DNA of 64,000 nucleotides from positions 124,001 to 188,000 of the forward strand of contig NZ_FNIR01000004.1 in NCBI RefSeq assembly GCF_900103975.1, written 5' to 3'. Position numbers and translations under genes: made by a program. This DNA comes from Klenkia soli. GTDB taxonomy: Bacteria > Actinomycetota > Actinomycetes > Mycobacteriales > Geodermatophilaceae. Positions 17,901 through 25,648 of this stretch are shown here, in pieces. How positions within the stretch are numbered: the first letter of the stretch is position 1; every line of letters begins with the position of its first letter. The notes below the pieces were generated by a model. The model did not search any database and was not told the DNA's origin. It saw only the letters and a list, made by a program, of their open reading frames with translations.

Positions 17901-18789
17901 CGTCCTCGTAGGCGCCCCAGAAGGCGGCGAAGTCCATCTCCTCGGAGCCCTTGATGTTGGCGACCACGAGCGAGCGGGTGCCGTCGGGCTTGGGCAGGTC
18001 GATGGCCAGCCCGAAGTTGACGTGCTCGGGCTGCACCAGGGTGGGCTTGCCGTCGACCTCGGCGAAGGCCGCGTTCATCTCGGGGAAGTCGTCCAGCGCC
18101 CGGACCAGCGCGTAGCCGATGAGGTGCGTGAAGGAGACCTTGCCGCCGCGGGAGCGGGCCAGGTGGTTGTTGATCACGATGCGGTTGTCGACCAGCATCT
18201 TGGCCGGGACCGCGCGGACGCTGGTGGCCGTGGGCACGGTCAGCGACGCGTTCATGTTCTTCACGACGCTGGCCGCGGCGCCGCGCAGCACGGTCCGCTT
18301 CGGGCCGGCGCTGTCGTCGGCCGGGGCGGCCCCGGCGGCGGGCTTGGCGGCGGGCTTCGCGGTTGGTGCGGCGGCGGGCTTCGCCGCGGGTGCGGCGGGG
18401 CGCTGGTCGGCGGCCTTGTCCGCGGGCTGCGCGACCACCGGCGCGGCGGCCTTCGGCTCGACCGGGACGGCCTTGGGGGCCGGGGGCGCCGAGGAGGTGC
18501 CGGTGGTGCTGGGCCGGGTCGCCGACGCCTCGGCGTCGGCGGGTGCCGGCTTCGCCGCCGGCTCGTCGGGTGCGTCGTCGGCTGCGTCGTCGACGTCCGC
18601 GGCGTCACCGGAGGCCGAGGAGGTGCCCGGGGCGTAGTCGTCGAAGAAGTCGTGCCAGGCCTGGTCGACGCTCCCCGGGTCGGCGAGGTACTGCTGGTAC
18701 ATCTCCTCGACCAGCCACTCGTTGGTTCCGAATCCGCCGGCCGCGGCGGAGGCGGTGGGGGAGGGCTGGGATGAGTTCACGCTTGACAC
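14953..18789 (-). CDS. kgd: Multifunctional 2-oxoglutarate dehydrogenase E1/E2 (Kgd/OdhA)
   Basis: 1278 residues. The first ~40 residues carry the short helix [18 protein letters not shown], followed by a ~110-residue Ala/Pro linker. Residues ~150-390 are an E2 succinyltransferase domain with the catalytic His377 in YDHRIIQG and no lipoyl domain. The rest is a ThDP E1 with [23 protein letters not shown] and NNQVGFTT. This is the fused actinobacterial enzyme (M. tuberculosis Kgd/HOAS, Corynebacterium OdhA), which uses E2p of pyruvate dehydrogenase in trans and is controlled by GarA/OdhI. The start is GTG 18789; another GTG three codons later is possible. DUF6104 follows in the same transcript. 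Confidence 0.96.
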   Translation of the reverse strand: MSSVNSSQPSPTASAAAGGFGTNEWLVEEMYQQYLADPGSVDQAWHDFFDDYAPGTSSASGDAADVDDAADDAPDEPAAKPAPADAEASATRPSTTGTSSAPPAPKAVPVEPKAAAPVVAQPADKAADQRPAAPAAKPAAAPTAKPAAKPAAGAAPADDSAGPKRTVLRGAAASVVKNMNASLTVPTATSVRAVPAKMLVDNRIVINNHLARSRGGKVSFTHLIGYALVRALDDFPEMNAAFAEVDGKPTLVQPEHVNFGLAIDLPKPDGTRSLVVANIKGSEEMDFAAFWGAYEDVIRRARGGKLTMDDFTGTTVSLTNPGTVGTNHSVPRLTTGQGTIVGVGAMDYPAEFQGMSPETLTDLAVAKTITLTSTYDHRIIQGAQSGDFLRRLHGLLLGEDGFYDGIFASLRIPYEPVRWVPDVTVRHEGQIDKGARVVELIEAYRRNGHLMADTDPLEFKVRTHPDLDITQHGLTLWDLDRQFPVGGFAGEKVMPLRDVLGVLRNSYCRTVGIEYMHITDPEEREWLQKRIEVKHDAPNRDKQKHVLGRLNAAEAFETFLQTKYVGQKRFSLEGGESVIPLLDEVLLASTEYELDEVAIGMPHRGRLNVLANVLHKPYSKIFGEFEGNIDPGTVQGSGDVKYHLGATGHFQHPARDAGITVSLTSNPSHLEAVNPVLEGIVRAKQDMIDKGEQGFTVLPVLLHGDSAFAGQGVVAETLNLSQLRGYRTGGTVHVVVNNQVGFTTSPAAARSSLYSTDVARMIGAPVFHVNGDDPEACVRVARLAVDYRQAFRKDVVVDLVCYRRRGHNEGDDPSMTQPLMYDIIDRKRSVRKLYTEALVGRGDITLAEAEEALKDYRGQLERAFSETHDAQETSKQVRPVDQRPSESAKTAITTEVLKAIGDAHVSLPEDFTVHPKLQKMLERRAAMVSEGGVDWAMGELLAFGSLLMQGVPVRLAGQDSRRGTFVQRHSVLIDREDAKEYTPIANLADDQAKFFVYDSLLSEYAALGFEYGYSVARKDALVLWEAQFGDFVDGAQLIIDEFISSGEAKWGQRSGVVLLLPHGLEGQGPDHSSGRPERFLQMCAENNMTVANCSTPANYFHLLRRQALSETHRPLVVFTPKSLLRAKAAVSAVEDFTDQGFRPVLPDPGVGGEPLDDQAVRRVLLCSGKVAYDLLASREAEGTDDVAVLRVEQLYPLPTSELVQALDRYPNAAEVVWVQEEPANMGAWQFMAVNLPAELPAGKTLSVVSRKASASPAVGSAKIHEAEQKDLVTRSFAQ

Positions 18790-18837
18790 GGGGTCGAGTG
18801 CCTTCTTCGTCTGTGGACGTCGTTGGACCGGTTGCCG

Positions 18838-18843
18838 ATGCTA
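18838..18843 (-). promoter_or_regulatory. Possible -10 element for kgd
   Basis: TAGCAT on the minus strand matches TANNNT and would give a leader of about 40 nt before the kgd GTG, containing GAAGAAGG as a distant ribosome-binding site. The -35 region is unclear. Confidence 0.35.
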
Positions 18844-18932
18844 CCGGCCGGGAGGTCGTGTCGCGGGGCCCAGGGCACCCGCGGCGAGTGGTACGGCTCA
18901 CCCTGCCCCGTCGTGCGGCCCGGCCGGGGCGG

Positions 18933-19784
18933 TCAGCCCGCCTGCGGCGCGCCCTCGAGCAGGTCGACCAGGGCGTCCTGCGGGGTGGGGGAGCCGTCGG
19001 TGCCGGGGCGGTCCCGGGCGGCCGCGACCCGGGCGATGTCCAGCGCGCTGGCGCCGTCGGAGGTGGTCGCCTCGACGTCGGCCCCCGCGGCGAGCAGCAG
19101 CCCGACGACCTCCTCGCGCCCCCCGCCGGGTCCGGCCGCCACGGCGGCGTGCAGGGCGGTGCGCCCGGTGTCGGGGTCGCGGTGGTCGACCTGGGCGCCG
19201 GCGGCCAGCAGCACGCGGACCACCTCGGGGTGCCCGGCCGCCGCGGCGGCCCGCAGCGACCCGTCGTCGGCGTGGGCACCGCGGTCGAGCAGCAGCTGGA
19301 CGGCGTCGATCGACCCGCCCAGCGCGGCGAAGCCCAGCAGCGAGATCTCGGCGTCGTCGTGCACGGAGGACTCCCCGGCGTCCAGCCGGGCGGCCAGCCG
19401 CTCGCGGTCGCCGAGGTAGGCGGCGGCCGCGCCGTCGGGCTCGGCTCCGCGGGCCAGCAGCGGGTCGACCAGCTGGGGCGCGAACTCCAGCGCGACGTGC
19501 AGCGGCGTGCGCCCGTGCTCGGTGCTGGCCTCGAGGTCGGCCCCGGCGTCCAGCAGCAGGTCGACCAGCTCGGCGTGCCCGTGGGCGACGGCGACGTGCA
19601 GCGGGGTCCAGCCGTCCTGCCCGGCCCGCTCGGTGGTCGTGGCCAGCAGGTGCGGTTGGCCCTCGACGGCGCTGCGCACCGCGGCGGCGTCGCCGGCCTC
19701 GACGAACCCGGCGAGGCGCTGGGCGGTCATGCGCAGCGCGCGGAGCTCGCCGGTGCTCGGGCCGGAGGGTGTCCGATCGGTCAT
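18933..19784 (-). CDS. Ankyrin-repeat protein
   Basis: 283 residues containing about six ankyrin repeats between residues ~25 and ~270. The clearest are DGWTPLHVAVAHGHAELVDLLLDAGADL, split here as GWTPLHVAVAHGH and AELVDLLLDAGAD, then HGRTPLHVALEF, SLRAAAAAGHPEVVRVLLAAG and TGRTALHAAVAAG. There is no signal peptide or membrane segment, so it is cytoplasmic and probably a protein-binding scaffold. It stands between kgd and an ABC-2 exporter on the same strand, 67 bp after the permease gene, with no partner evident. Ankyrin proteins are uncommon in actinobacterial core regions, but codon use is like the neighbours. Confidence 0.87.
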   Translation of the reverse strand: MTDRTPSGPSTGELRALRMTAQRLAGFVEAGDAAAVRSAVEGQPHLLATTTERAGQDGWTPLHVAVAHGHAELVDLLLDAGADLEASTEHGRTPLHVALEFAPQLVDPLLARGAEPDGAAAAYLGDRERLAARLDAGESSVHDDAEISLLGFAALGGSIDAVQLLLDRGAHADDGSLRAAAAAGHPEVVRVLLAAGAQVDHRDPDTGRTALHAAVAAGPGGGREEVVGLLLAAGADVEATTSDGASALDIARVAAARDRPGTDGSPTPQDALVDLLEGAPQAG

Positions 19785-19851
19785 CGCGTTGCCTCGTTCG
19801 CTCGTCGGTCGCGGTGTCGCGGGTGGTCGTCGGGTGCAGGTGCGGGGTGGG

Positions 19852-20601
19852 TCAGACGACGTCGCGGCGCACGGCCAGGACGGTCCCCAGCACGGCGGCG
19901 ACCAGACCGTAGCCGAGTAGGAGCAGCCCGCCCTGCCAGGCTCCCAGGAGCTCGGTGCCGCGGTCGGCGGCGGTCATCGCGGCGAGCGCACCACCGGGCA
20001 GGTACTCGTAGGCCGAGGACGTCGCCGGGATGCTGCCGATGATCGGCTCGACGACGAACAGGTAGACGAGGGCACCCACGACGGCCCCCACCTGGTTGCG
20101 CACCAGGGCCCCGATGCCGACCCCGATGACGGCGTAGACCACCAGCGCCAGGCCCGACCGGGCCAGCACGCCCAGGGCGTCGCCGGACCAGTCCGGCGCC
20201 GCGCCGCGGGCGCCGCCGTAGACGCCGGCCACCGCTGCCGTCACCGCGACGACGGCGACCGCGACGACCAGCCCGGCGACCGCGTAGGCCAGCAGCTTCG
20301 CCACGACCACCCGGCCGCGGTGCGGGCTGGCCAGGAAGGTCGGGGTGGCGGTGCGGTGCCGGTACTCCTGGGTCATGCCGATCACGCCCAGCACGAGGGT
20401 GATGACGGTGACCTGGGCGGGCACGCCGGCGATGGTCTGGCTGAACGCCGCCGAGCCCACCGGCGGCAGCCCGTTCTGCGCGCCGGCCAGAGCGGTGAAC
20501 AGGGCCGTGAAGCCCCCGGCCATGAGGCAGCCGACCAGCAGCAGCCAGAACCCCACCTTGGTGGTGAGCAGCTTGGTCCACTCGGACCGGACCAGGTTCA
20601 C
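19852..20601 (-). CDS. ABC-2 type transporter permease
   Basis: 249 residues with six hydrophobic segments in the ABC-2 pattern: an N-terminal NLVRSEWTKLLTTK amphipathic helix, TM1, a TQEYRHRTATPTFLASP coupling-helix region, then TM2-6. Such permeases pair with one ATPase to export lipids, drugs or peptides, or act in stress resistance. The ATG overlaps the stop of the ATPase gene by 4 nt, confirming the pair. Substrate is not predictable. Confidence 0.87.
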   Translation of the reverse strand: MNLVRSEWTKLLTTKVGFWLLLVGCLMAGGFTALFTALAGAQNGLPPVGSAAFSQTIAGVPAQVTVITLVLGVIGMTQEYRHRTATPTFLASPHRGRVVVAKLLAYAVAGLVVAVAVVAVTAAVAGVYGGARGAAPDWSGDALGVLARSGLALVVYAVIGVGIGALVRNQVGAVVGALVYLFVVEPIIGSIPATSSAYEYLPGGALAAMTAADRGTELLGAWQGGLLLLGYGLVAAVLGTVLAVRRDVV

Positions 20602-21542
20602 GAGGCGCTCCCCGGGGCCGCGGCGTACTGCTCGGCCCCGCTGGTGAGCCGGAAGTACACCTCTTCGAGACCGGAGGTGCGGGCCCGCAGCTCGTGCAGC
20701 TCGACCCCGGCCGTGAACGCGCGGTGCCCCACCTCGTCGGTGGTCAGCCCGGTGATGGTCAGCGCACCCGGGGCGGTGGTCTCGACGACGACGTCAGGCC
20801 CCGCCAGCGCCGCGGCCAGCTGGTCGGCGGCCGGGGTGCGCACCAGCACGGTGCCCGCGGACTCGTCGCGCAGCTCGTCCAGGGTGCCCTCGCGGACCAG
20901 CTTGCCCGCGCCGACGATGACGACCCGGTCGGCGGTCTGCTCGACCTCGGCCAGCAGGTGCGAGGAGATGAGCACCGTGCGCCCCTGGTCGTGCGCCAGG
21001 TGCCGGAGGAAACCCCGCAGCCACTGGATGCCCTCGGGGTCCAGGCCGTTGGCCGGTTCGTCGAGCACGAGCACCTGCGGGTCGCCCAGCAGCGCGGTGG
21101 CCAGGCCCAGCCGCTGGCGCATGCCGAGGGAGTAGTTGCCGGCCTTGCGCTTCCCGGCCGGGGTGAGCCCGACCTGGGCCAGCACCTCGTCGGCGCGTGC
21201 ACCGGGCAGACCCGCGGCCCGGCAGTACACCCGCAGGTGGTCGCGGCCGGTGCGGCCCGGGTGGAAGGCGGTCTCCAGCACCGCTCCGACGTGCCGGGTG
21301 GGGTCGGTGAGCGCGGCGTAGGGCGTGCCGCCGATCGTCGTCGTCCCGCGGTCGGGGGTGATCAGGCCCAGGGCCATGCGCAGCGTGGTGGTCTTCCCGG
21401 CACCGTTGGGGCCCAGGAAGCCGGTCACCTGGCCGGGTTCGACGGAGAAGCTCAAGGAGTCCACCGCGGTCACGGAGCCGAAGGTCTTGGTGAGGTCGCG
21501 GACCTCAACCCGGCCGCTGACGGCTGCTGGGCTGCTCGTGAT
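20598..21542 (-). CDS. ABC-2 type transporter ATP-binding protein
   Basis: About 314 residues: an ATPase domain (Walker A GPNGAGKTTT, Q-loop region, signature YSLGMRQRLG, Walker B VLVLDEPANGLDP, H-loop ISSH) plus an ~85-residue C-terminal regulatory domain typical of the DrrA/CcmA group. It powers the permease encoded next. The start is odd: a textbook GAGGAGG stands 5 nt before an ATC codon (21540-21542), and no ATG, GTG or TTG follows it before the protein domain begins. The nearest conventional starts are TTG 21584 and GTG 21590, both upstream of that ribosome-binding site. I mark the ATC position but the start is unresolved. Confidence 0.85.
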   Translation of the reverse strand: MTSSPAAVSGRVEVRDLTKTFGSVTAVDSLSFSVEPGQVTGFLGPNGAGKTTTLRMALGLITPDRGTTTIGGTPYAALTDPTRHVGAVLETAFHPGRTGRDHLRVYCRAAGLPGARADEVLAQVGLTPAGKRKAGNYSLGMRQRLGLATALLGDPQVLVLDEPANGLDPEGIQWLRGFLRHLAHDQGRTVLISSHLLAEVEQTADRVVIVGAGKLVREGTLDELRDESAGTVLVRTPAADQLAAALAGPDVVVETTAPGALTITGLTTDEVGHRAFTAGVELHELRARTSGLEEVYFRLTSGAEQYAAAPGSAS

Positions 21543-21656
21543 GGAAGCCTCCTCGGTGGTCCCCCGTGGCGTGCTCCCATCCAACCGCACCGGGGCCGTG
21601 GGCAACCACCTGTGACCCCTGGACACACCTGCCGCGCGCGGCCGTCCGGCGTCCGC

Positions 21657-21662
21657 TAGGTT
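21657..21662 (+). promoter_or_regulatory. Leaderless promoter of the universal stress protein gene
   Basis: TAGGTT ends 7 nt before the GTG start, the spacing of leaderless actinobacterial transcripts. There is no Shine-Dalgarno between them. The intergenic stretch is shared with the divergent ABC operon. Confidence 0.5.
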
Positions 21663-21669
21663 CCGCCCT

Positions 21670-22128
21670 GTGACTGCCTATCGGACCGTCGTCGTCGGTA
21701 CGGACGGCTCGGAGTCCTCGCTGCGCGCGGTGGCCCGGGCCGGAGCCCTCGCGGGGGCGTGCGGGGCCACCCTGGTCATCGCCTGCGCCTACCTGCCCAC
21801 CGATCCCGACGACCGCGACGTGCGCGGCGCGGCCGACGTCCTCAAGGACGAGGCCTACCAGGTCATGGGCTCCTCGCCGGCCGAGGAGACCGTGCGCACC
21901 GCCCACGAGCGGGCCTCGGGCGCCGGCGCGGGGGACGTGCGCACGGTGGCCGTGGTGGGGTCCCCGGTCGAGGCGCTGCTGGACGTCGTGAAGCGGGAGT
22001 CCGCCGACCTGCTGGTGGTCGGCAACCGCGGGCTGGCCGGGATCAAGGGCCGGTTGCTCGGGTCGGTGCCGGCCGACGCGACCCGTCGCTCGGCGGTCGA
22101 CGTGCTCGTCGTGCACACCACGGACTGA
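21670..22128 (+). CDS. Universal stress protein (UspA family)
   Basis: 152 residues forming one Usp domain. It begins with the VVVGTDGSESS beta strand/Asp site and ends with the ATP-binding loop GNRGLAGIKGRLLGSVPADATRRSAVDVLVV, seen here as GNRGLAGIKGRLLGSVP followed by the second half of the loop. The G-2x-G-9x-G(S/T) pattern that predicts ATP binding is kept. Usp proteins are dormancy and stress-associated. The GTG start lies directly after a leaderless-type -10. The adenylate cyclase gene follows 13 nt later and is probably co-transcribed. Confidence 0.92.
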   Translation: MTAYRTVVVGTDGSESSLRAVARAGALAGACGATLVIACAYLPTDPDDRDVRGAADVLKDEAYQVMGSSPAEETVRTAHERASGAGAGDVRTVAVVGSPVEALLDVVKRESADLLVVGNRGLAGIKGRLLGSVPADATRRSAVDVLVVHTTD

Positions 22129-22141
22129 TCGGGGCCCAGCC

Positions 22142-23191
22142 GTGGACGCCGTCCCGGACGCGCGGGAGGCGATGGACCGCCTGCTGCTGGGCGGACCGCG
22201 CCGCTGGACCCGCGCGGAGGTCGCCCGCCGGTCCGGGGTCGACCCCGAGCGCACCCAGCGGCTGTGGCGGGCGCTGGGGTTCGCCGACGTCGGCGACGAC
22301 GACGAGGTGTTCACCGACGACGACGTCGAGGCCCTGCGCACGCTCGGGGCGCTGATCGACTCGGGGTTCGTCGACCTGGACACCGAGGCGTCGATCGCCC
22401 GGGCGATGGGTCAGTCGCTGTCCCGGCTCGCCGACTGGCAGACCGACATGCTCGCCGCCCTGCTGCGCGAGCACCCCGACGAGCCGGTGGACGCCGTCCG
22501 CGCGGCCGAGATGCTGCTCCCGCTGATGCGCGAGGTGCAGGACTACGTCTGGCGCCGGCACCTGTCCGCCAACGCCGAGCGGCTGCTGGCTGCCGGGCCC
22601 GACGAGGCCACCGACCGGCGCGAGCTGGCCGTGGGGTTCGCCGACCTGGTCGGCTACACCTCGCGCAGCCGCGGCATGGGCGGACGCGAGCTCGGCGCGA
22701 TGGTCGAGGACTTCGAGGGCCTCACCGCCGACCTGGTGGCCCGGCACCACGGCCGGGTGGTGAAGACGGTGGGCGACGGCGTCCTGTTCACCTGCACCTC
22801 GGCGGTCGACGCGGTCGAGATCGGTCTCCGGCTGCCCGAGGAGTGGGCCGCGAGCGACCGGCCGCCGCTGCGGGTGGGCGCGGCCCACGGCCCCGTGCTG
22901 ACCCGGCTGGGCGACGTCTACTCGCCGGTGGTCAACCTGGCCAGCCGGCTGACCTCCCTGGCGCGGCCGGGCACGGTCCTGGTCGACCAGGACCTCGCCC
23001 GGCTGCTGCGCGGGCTGCGCGCCTACCGGGTGCGCCCGCTGCGCCGGGTCTCGGTCCGCGGCTACGACCACCTGCAGCCCTGGCTGGTCCGCCGCCGCCC
23101 CGGCACCCCCGTCCCCGGCGAGGACACCGGCCCCTTCGAGGACTTCCTCGACGACTACGCCGACGACGTCCTGGACACTCCTCCCACGTGA
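22142..23191 (+). CDS. Class III adenylate cyclase with N-terminal regulatory domain
   Basis: 349 residues. The first ~150 form a helical domain with a MerR-like start (WTRAEVARRSGVDPE) resembling the autoinhibitory regions of M. tuberculosis Rv1264/Rv2212-type cyclases. The catalytic domain (~160-330) has all six canonical residues: metal ligands Asp168 and Asp212, purine-specifying Lys208 and Asp258, and transition-state Asn265 and Arg269. Lys and Asp at the purine site predict cAMP rather than cGMP. There is no membrane segment. A histidine-kinase-like HAMP is absent. The stop overlaps the GTG of the ABC-F gene (GTGA). Activity would need both subunits of a homodimer. Confidence 0.92.
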   Translation: MDAVPDAREAMDRLLLGGPRRWTRAEVARRSGVDPERTQRLWRALGFADVGDDDEVFTDDDVEALRTLGALIDSGFVDLDTEASIARAMGQSLSRLADWQTDMLAALLREHPDEPVDAVRAAEMLLPLMREVQDYVWRRHLSANAERLLAAGPDEATDRRELAVGFADLVGYTSRSRGMGGRELGAMVEDFEGLTADLVARHHGRVVKTVGDGVLFTCTSAVDAVEIGLRLPEEWAASDRPPLRVGAAHGPVLTRLGDVYSPVVNLASRLTSLARPGTVLVDQDLARLLRGLRAYRVRPLRRVSVRGYDHLQPWLVRRRPGTPVPGEDTGPFEDFLDDYADDVLDTPPT

Positions 23192-24819
23192 CAGCAACCC
23201 TGGTCGCCCGCGGGCTGGCCGCCGGGCACGGCGCCTCGGTCCTCTTCGCCGACCTGGACCTGGTGGTGGCCCCCGGCGACGTCGTCGGCCTGGTCGGGGT
23301 GAACGGGGCGGGCAAGTCCACGCTGCTGCGCACCCTGGCCGGCCTGCTGCCGGCCGAGGACGGCGCGATCAGCCTCTCCCCGCCCTCGGCCACGGTCGGC
23401 TACCTGCCGCAGGAGCACGAGCGCCGGGAGGGCGAGACGGTGCTGGGCGCCCTGGCCCGCCGCACCGGGGTGGCCGACGCGCAGCTGCAGATGGACGACG
23501 CGCTGGCCGCGCTCACCGCCGGCACCCCCGACGACGGCTACGCCGACGCCCTGGAGCGGTGGTTGGCCCTGGGCGGGGCGGACCTCGAGGACCGCGCCGA
23601 CGAGGTGCTCGCCCAGGTCGCGCCGGGGGTGGCCGCGGACGCCGCGACGACCGGCCTGTCCGGTGGTCAGGCGGCCCGGGTCGGGTTGGCGTCGCTGCTG
23701 CTGTCCCGCTACGACGTCCTGCTGCTCGACGAGCCCACCAACGACCTGGACCTCGCCGGGCTGGACCAGCTCGAGACCTTCGTGCAGGGCCTGCGCACCG
23801 GGGTGGTGCTGGTCAGCCACGACCGCGAGTTCCTGGCCCGCACCGTCACCCGCGTGGTCGAGCTGGACCTCGCGCAGCAGCTGGTCCGGGTGCACGACGG
23901 CGGCTACGAGGCCTACCTGACCGAGCGGGAGGTCGACCGCCGGCACGCCCGCGAGGAGTACGAGGAGTTCGCCGACACGAAGGCCGGTCTCGAGGCCCGC
24001 GCCCGCATGCAGAAGAACTGGATGGCCAAGGGCGTCCGCGACTCCATCAAGAAGAGCAAGGACGGCGACAAGCACATCAAGGCCGCCCAGCGGGCCTCGT
24101 CCGAGAAGCAGGCGGCGAAGGCCAAGCAGACCCAGCGCCGGATCGAGCGGCTGGAGGTCGTCGAGGAGCCCCGCAAGGAGTGGGAGCTGCGCATGGAGAT
24201 CGCCGCGGCGCCGCGGGCCGGCGCGGTCGTCGCCACCCTGCGCGGCGCGGTGGTCGACCGGGGCGGGTTCCGGCTGGGCCCGGTGGACCTCCAGGTCGAC
24301 TGGGGGGACCGGCTGGCCATCACCGGCGGCAACGGGGCGGGCAAGTCCACGCTGCTGGCGGCGCTGCTGGGCCGGGTCGAGCTGACCGCGGGCTCGGCGT
24401 CCCTGGGGTCGGGGGTGCGGCTGGGCGAGGTGGACCAGGCCCGGCGCAGCTTCCTCGGCGACCTGCCGCTGTCGGCCGCGTTCGGTGCCGAGGTGCCGGA
24501 CCTGCCCGACGCCGAGGTGCGCACGCTGCTGGCCAAGTTCGGGCTGCGGGCGGGCCACGTGCTGCGTCCGGCCGGCTCGCTGAGCCCGGGGGAGCGCACC
24601 CGCGCGGCGCTGGCCCTGCTGCAGGCCCGCGGGGTGAACGTCCTGGTCCTCGACGAGCCCACCAACCACCTCGACCTGCCCGCCATCGAGCAGCTGGAGC
24701 AGGCGTTGGCCGACTACACGGGCACGCTCCTGCTGGTCACGCACGACCGCCGGATGCTCGACGCCGTGGCGGTCACCCGCCGGCTGGCGGTCAGCGCGGG
24801 GCAGGTGTCCGAGGGCTGA
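23188..24819 (+). CDS. ABC-F family ATPase
   Basis: 543 residues with two ABC domains and no membrane segment. Domain 1 has VNGAGKST, LSGGQAARVG and LLLDEPTNDLD; domain 2 has GNGAGKST, LSPGERTRAAL and LVLDEPTNHLD. The Lys/Arg-rich helical linker (about 245-340) is the ABC-F interdomain arm that reaches the ribosomal P-site. ABC-F proteins act on stalled ribosomes as translation factors or antibiotic-protection proteins. The subfamily cannot be assigned by eye. GTG overlaps the cyclase stop. Its last 29 nt overlap the 3' end of the convergent acyltransferase gene. Confidence 0.9.
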   Translation: MTATLVARGLAAGHGASVLFADLDLVVAPGDVVGLVGVNGAGKSTLLRTLAGLLPAEDGAISLSPPSATVGYLPQEHERREGETVLGALARRTGVADAQLQMDDALAALTAGTPDDGYADALERWLALGGADLEDRADEVLAQVAPGVAADAATTGLSGGQAARVGLASLLLSRYDVLLLDEPTNDLDLAGLDQLETFVQGLRTGVVLVSHDREFLARTVTRVVELDLAQQLVRVHDGGYEAYLTEREVDRRHAREEYEEFADTKAGLEARARMQKNWMAKGVRDSIKKSKDGDKHIKAAQRASSEKQAAKAKQTQRRIERLEVVEEPRKEWELRMEIAAAPRAGAVVATLRGAVVDRGGFRLGPVDLQVDWGDRLAITGGNGAGKSTLLAALLGRVELTAGSASLGSGVRLGEVDQARRSFLGDLPLSAAFGAEVPDLPDAEVRTLLAKFGLRAGHVLRPAGSLSPGERTRAALALLQARGVNVLVLDEPTNHLDLPAIEQLEQALADYTGTLLLVTHDRRMLDAVAVTRRLAVSAGQVSEG

Positions 24820-25576
24820 GCCCGACGGCGTGGGTGCGCGGGCGCGGCGGGTGGGTGATGGTCCGCGGCGGGTCGGCCTCGAGCACGCCGGCGACCGCGT
24901 ACTCGGCGAGCGCGGCCACCTCCGCCGTGGTCCCCCGTCGGGGGGCGATGGCGGGGAGGAGGTGGACCTCCAGGACCAGGTCCGCCGTGCCCAGCACCCG
25001 CGCGGCGCTGCGCCACCAGGTCTCGCCGTCCAGCTGCGCGGTCGCCGTCGTCGGCCGGCCGGCCACCCGGGCCCGGACGGCGACCGGGCAGACCGGGACC
25101 CCGGCGGCCAGTGCCGGGGCGAAGCGTCCGGGGACGAACCGGCCGATCTCGGTGCCGCAGGTGGTGGCGACCTCGGGGCGCACCAGCACGCTGCGACCGC
25201 GCAGCAGCTCGGCCTCGACCTGGTCGGCCCGGATGCTGGCCAGCCCCGGCCAGATGGTCCCGTCGTCCTCGGGCAGGGCGGCCACAGCGGTGCGCAGGGC
25301 CAGGTCGTCGACCCAGGAGATCCGGTTGGCCACGACGAGCTTCGCGCCGGTGGGCCAGGGGGTGGCGGGCTGGACCACGACGACGCGGATGCCGGCGGCG
25401 GTCAGCAACCGGGCGGCGGTGCAGACGGCGTGCCGCCGGCCGTCGCCGGCCGGTGGGCGGGTGGAGGCGCGGGCCAGCGCGGCGGCCAGGGCGACCGCGC
25501 GGCGGCGCCGGGTCGCGCTGGTCGCGGTGGGGGAGACGTCGGCGAGGCAGGCGGTCGAGCAGGGCTGCGCGCTCAT
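24791..25576 (-). CDS. Lysophospholipid acyltransferase-like protein lacking the catalytic His
   Basis: 261 residues with the order of blocks of a PlsC/LPLAT domain: VVANRISWVDDLAL at the motif I position, a RADQVEAELLRG region, VLVRPEVATTCG at motif III and AGVPVCPVAVR at motif IV. Motif I normally reads NHxSxxD; here residue 85 is Arg instead of His, while Ser87 and Asp90 remain. The EGT of motif III is also altered. It may be a non-catalytic relative, or an acyltransferase with another base. There is no clear membrane helix. ATG 25576 is preferred over the two GTG codons just before it. Converges on and overlaps the ABC-F gene. Confidence 0.72.
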   Translation of the reverse strand: MSAQPCSTACLADVSPTATSATRRRRAVALAAALARASTRPPAGDGRRHAVCTAARLLTAAGIRVVVVQPATPWPTGAKLVVANRISWVDDLALRTAVAALPEDDGTIWPGLASIRADQVEAELLRGRSVLVRPEVATTCGTEIGRFVPGRFAPALAAGVPVCPVAVRARVAGRPTTATAQLDGETWWRSAARVLGTADLVLEVHLLPAIAPRRGTTAEVAALAEYAVAGVLEADPPRTITHPPRPRTHAVGLSPRTPAPR

Positions 25577-25648
25577 GGGCACCACGGTCGGGTCCGCAGG
25601 TGGCCGCCGGGTGTCCGCCGGCCCACGACGACACGTCGGGTGCCGGAA

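Noticed and set aside
14749-18774. A 1341-codon open frame on the + strand opposite kgd
   Set aside because: It is the antisense shadow of kgd created by high third-position GC; its translation is low-complexity Val/Gly/Leu/Arg without domains.
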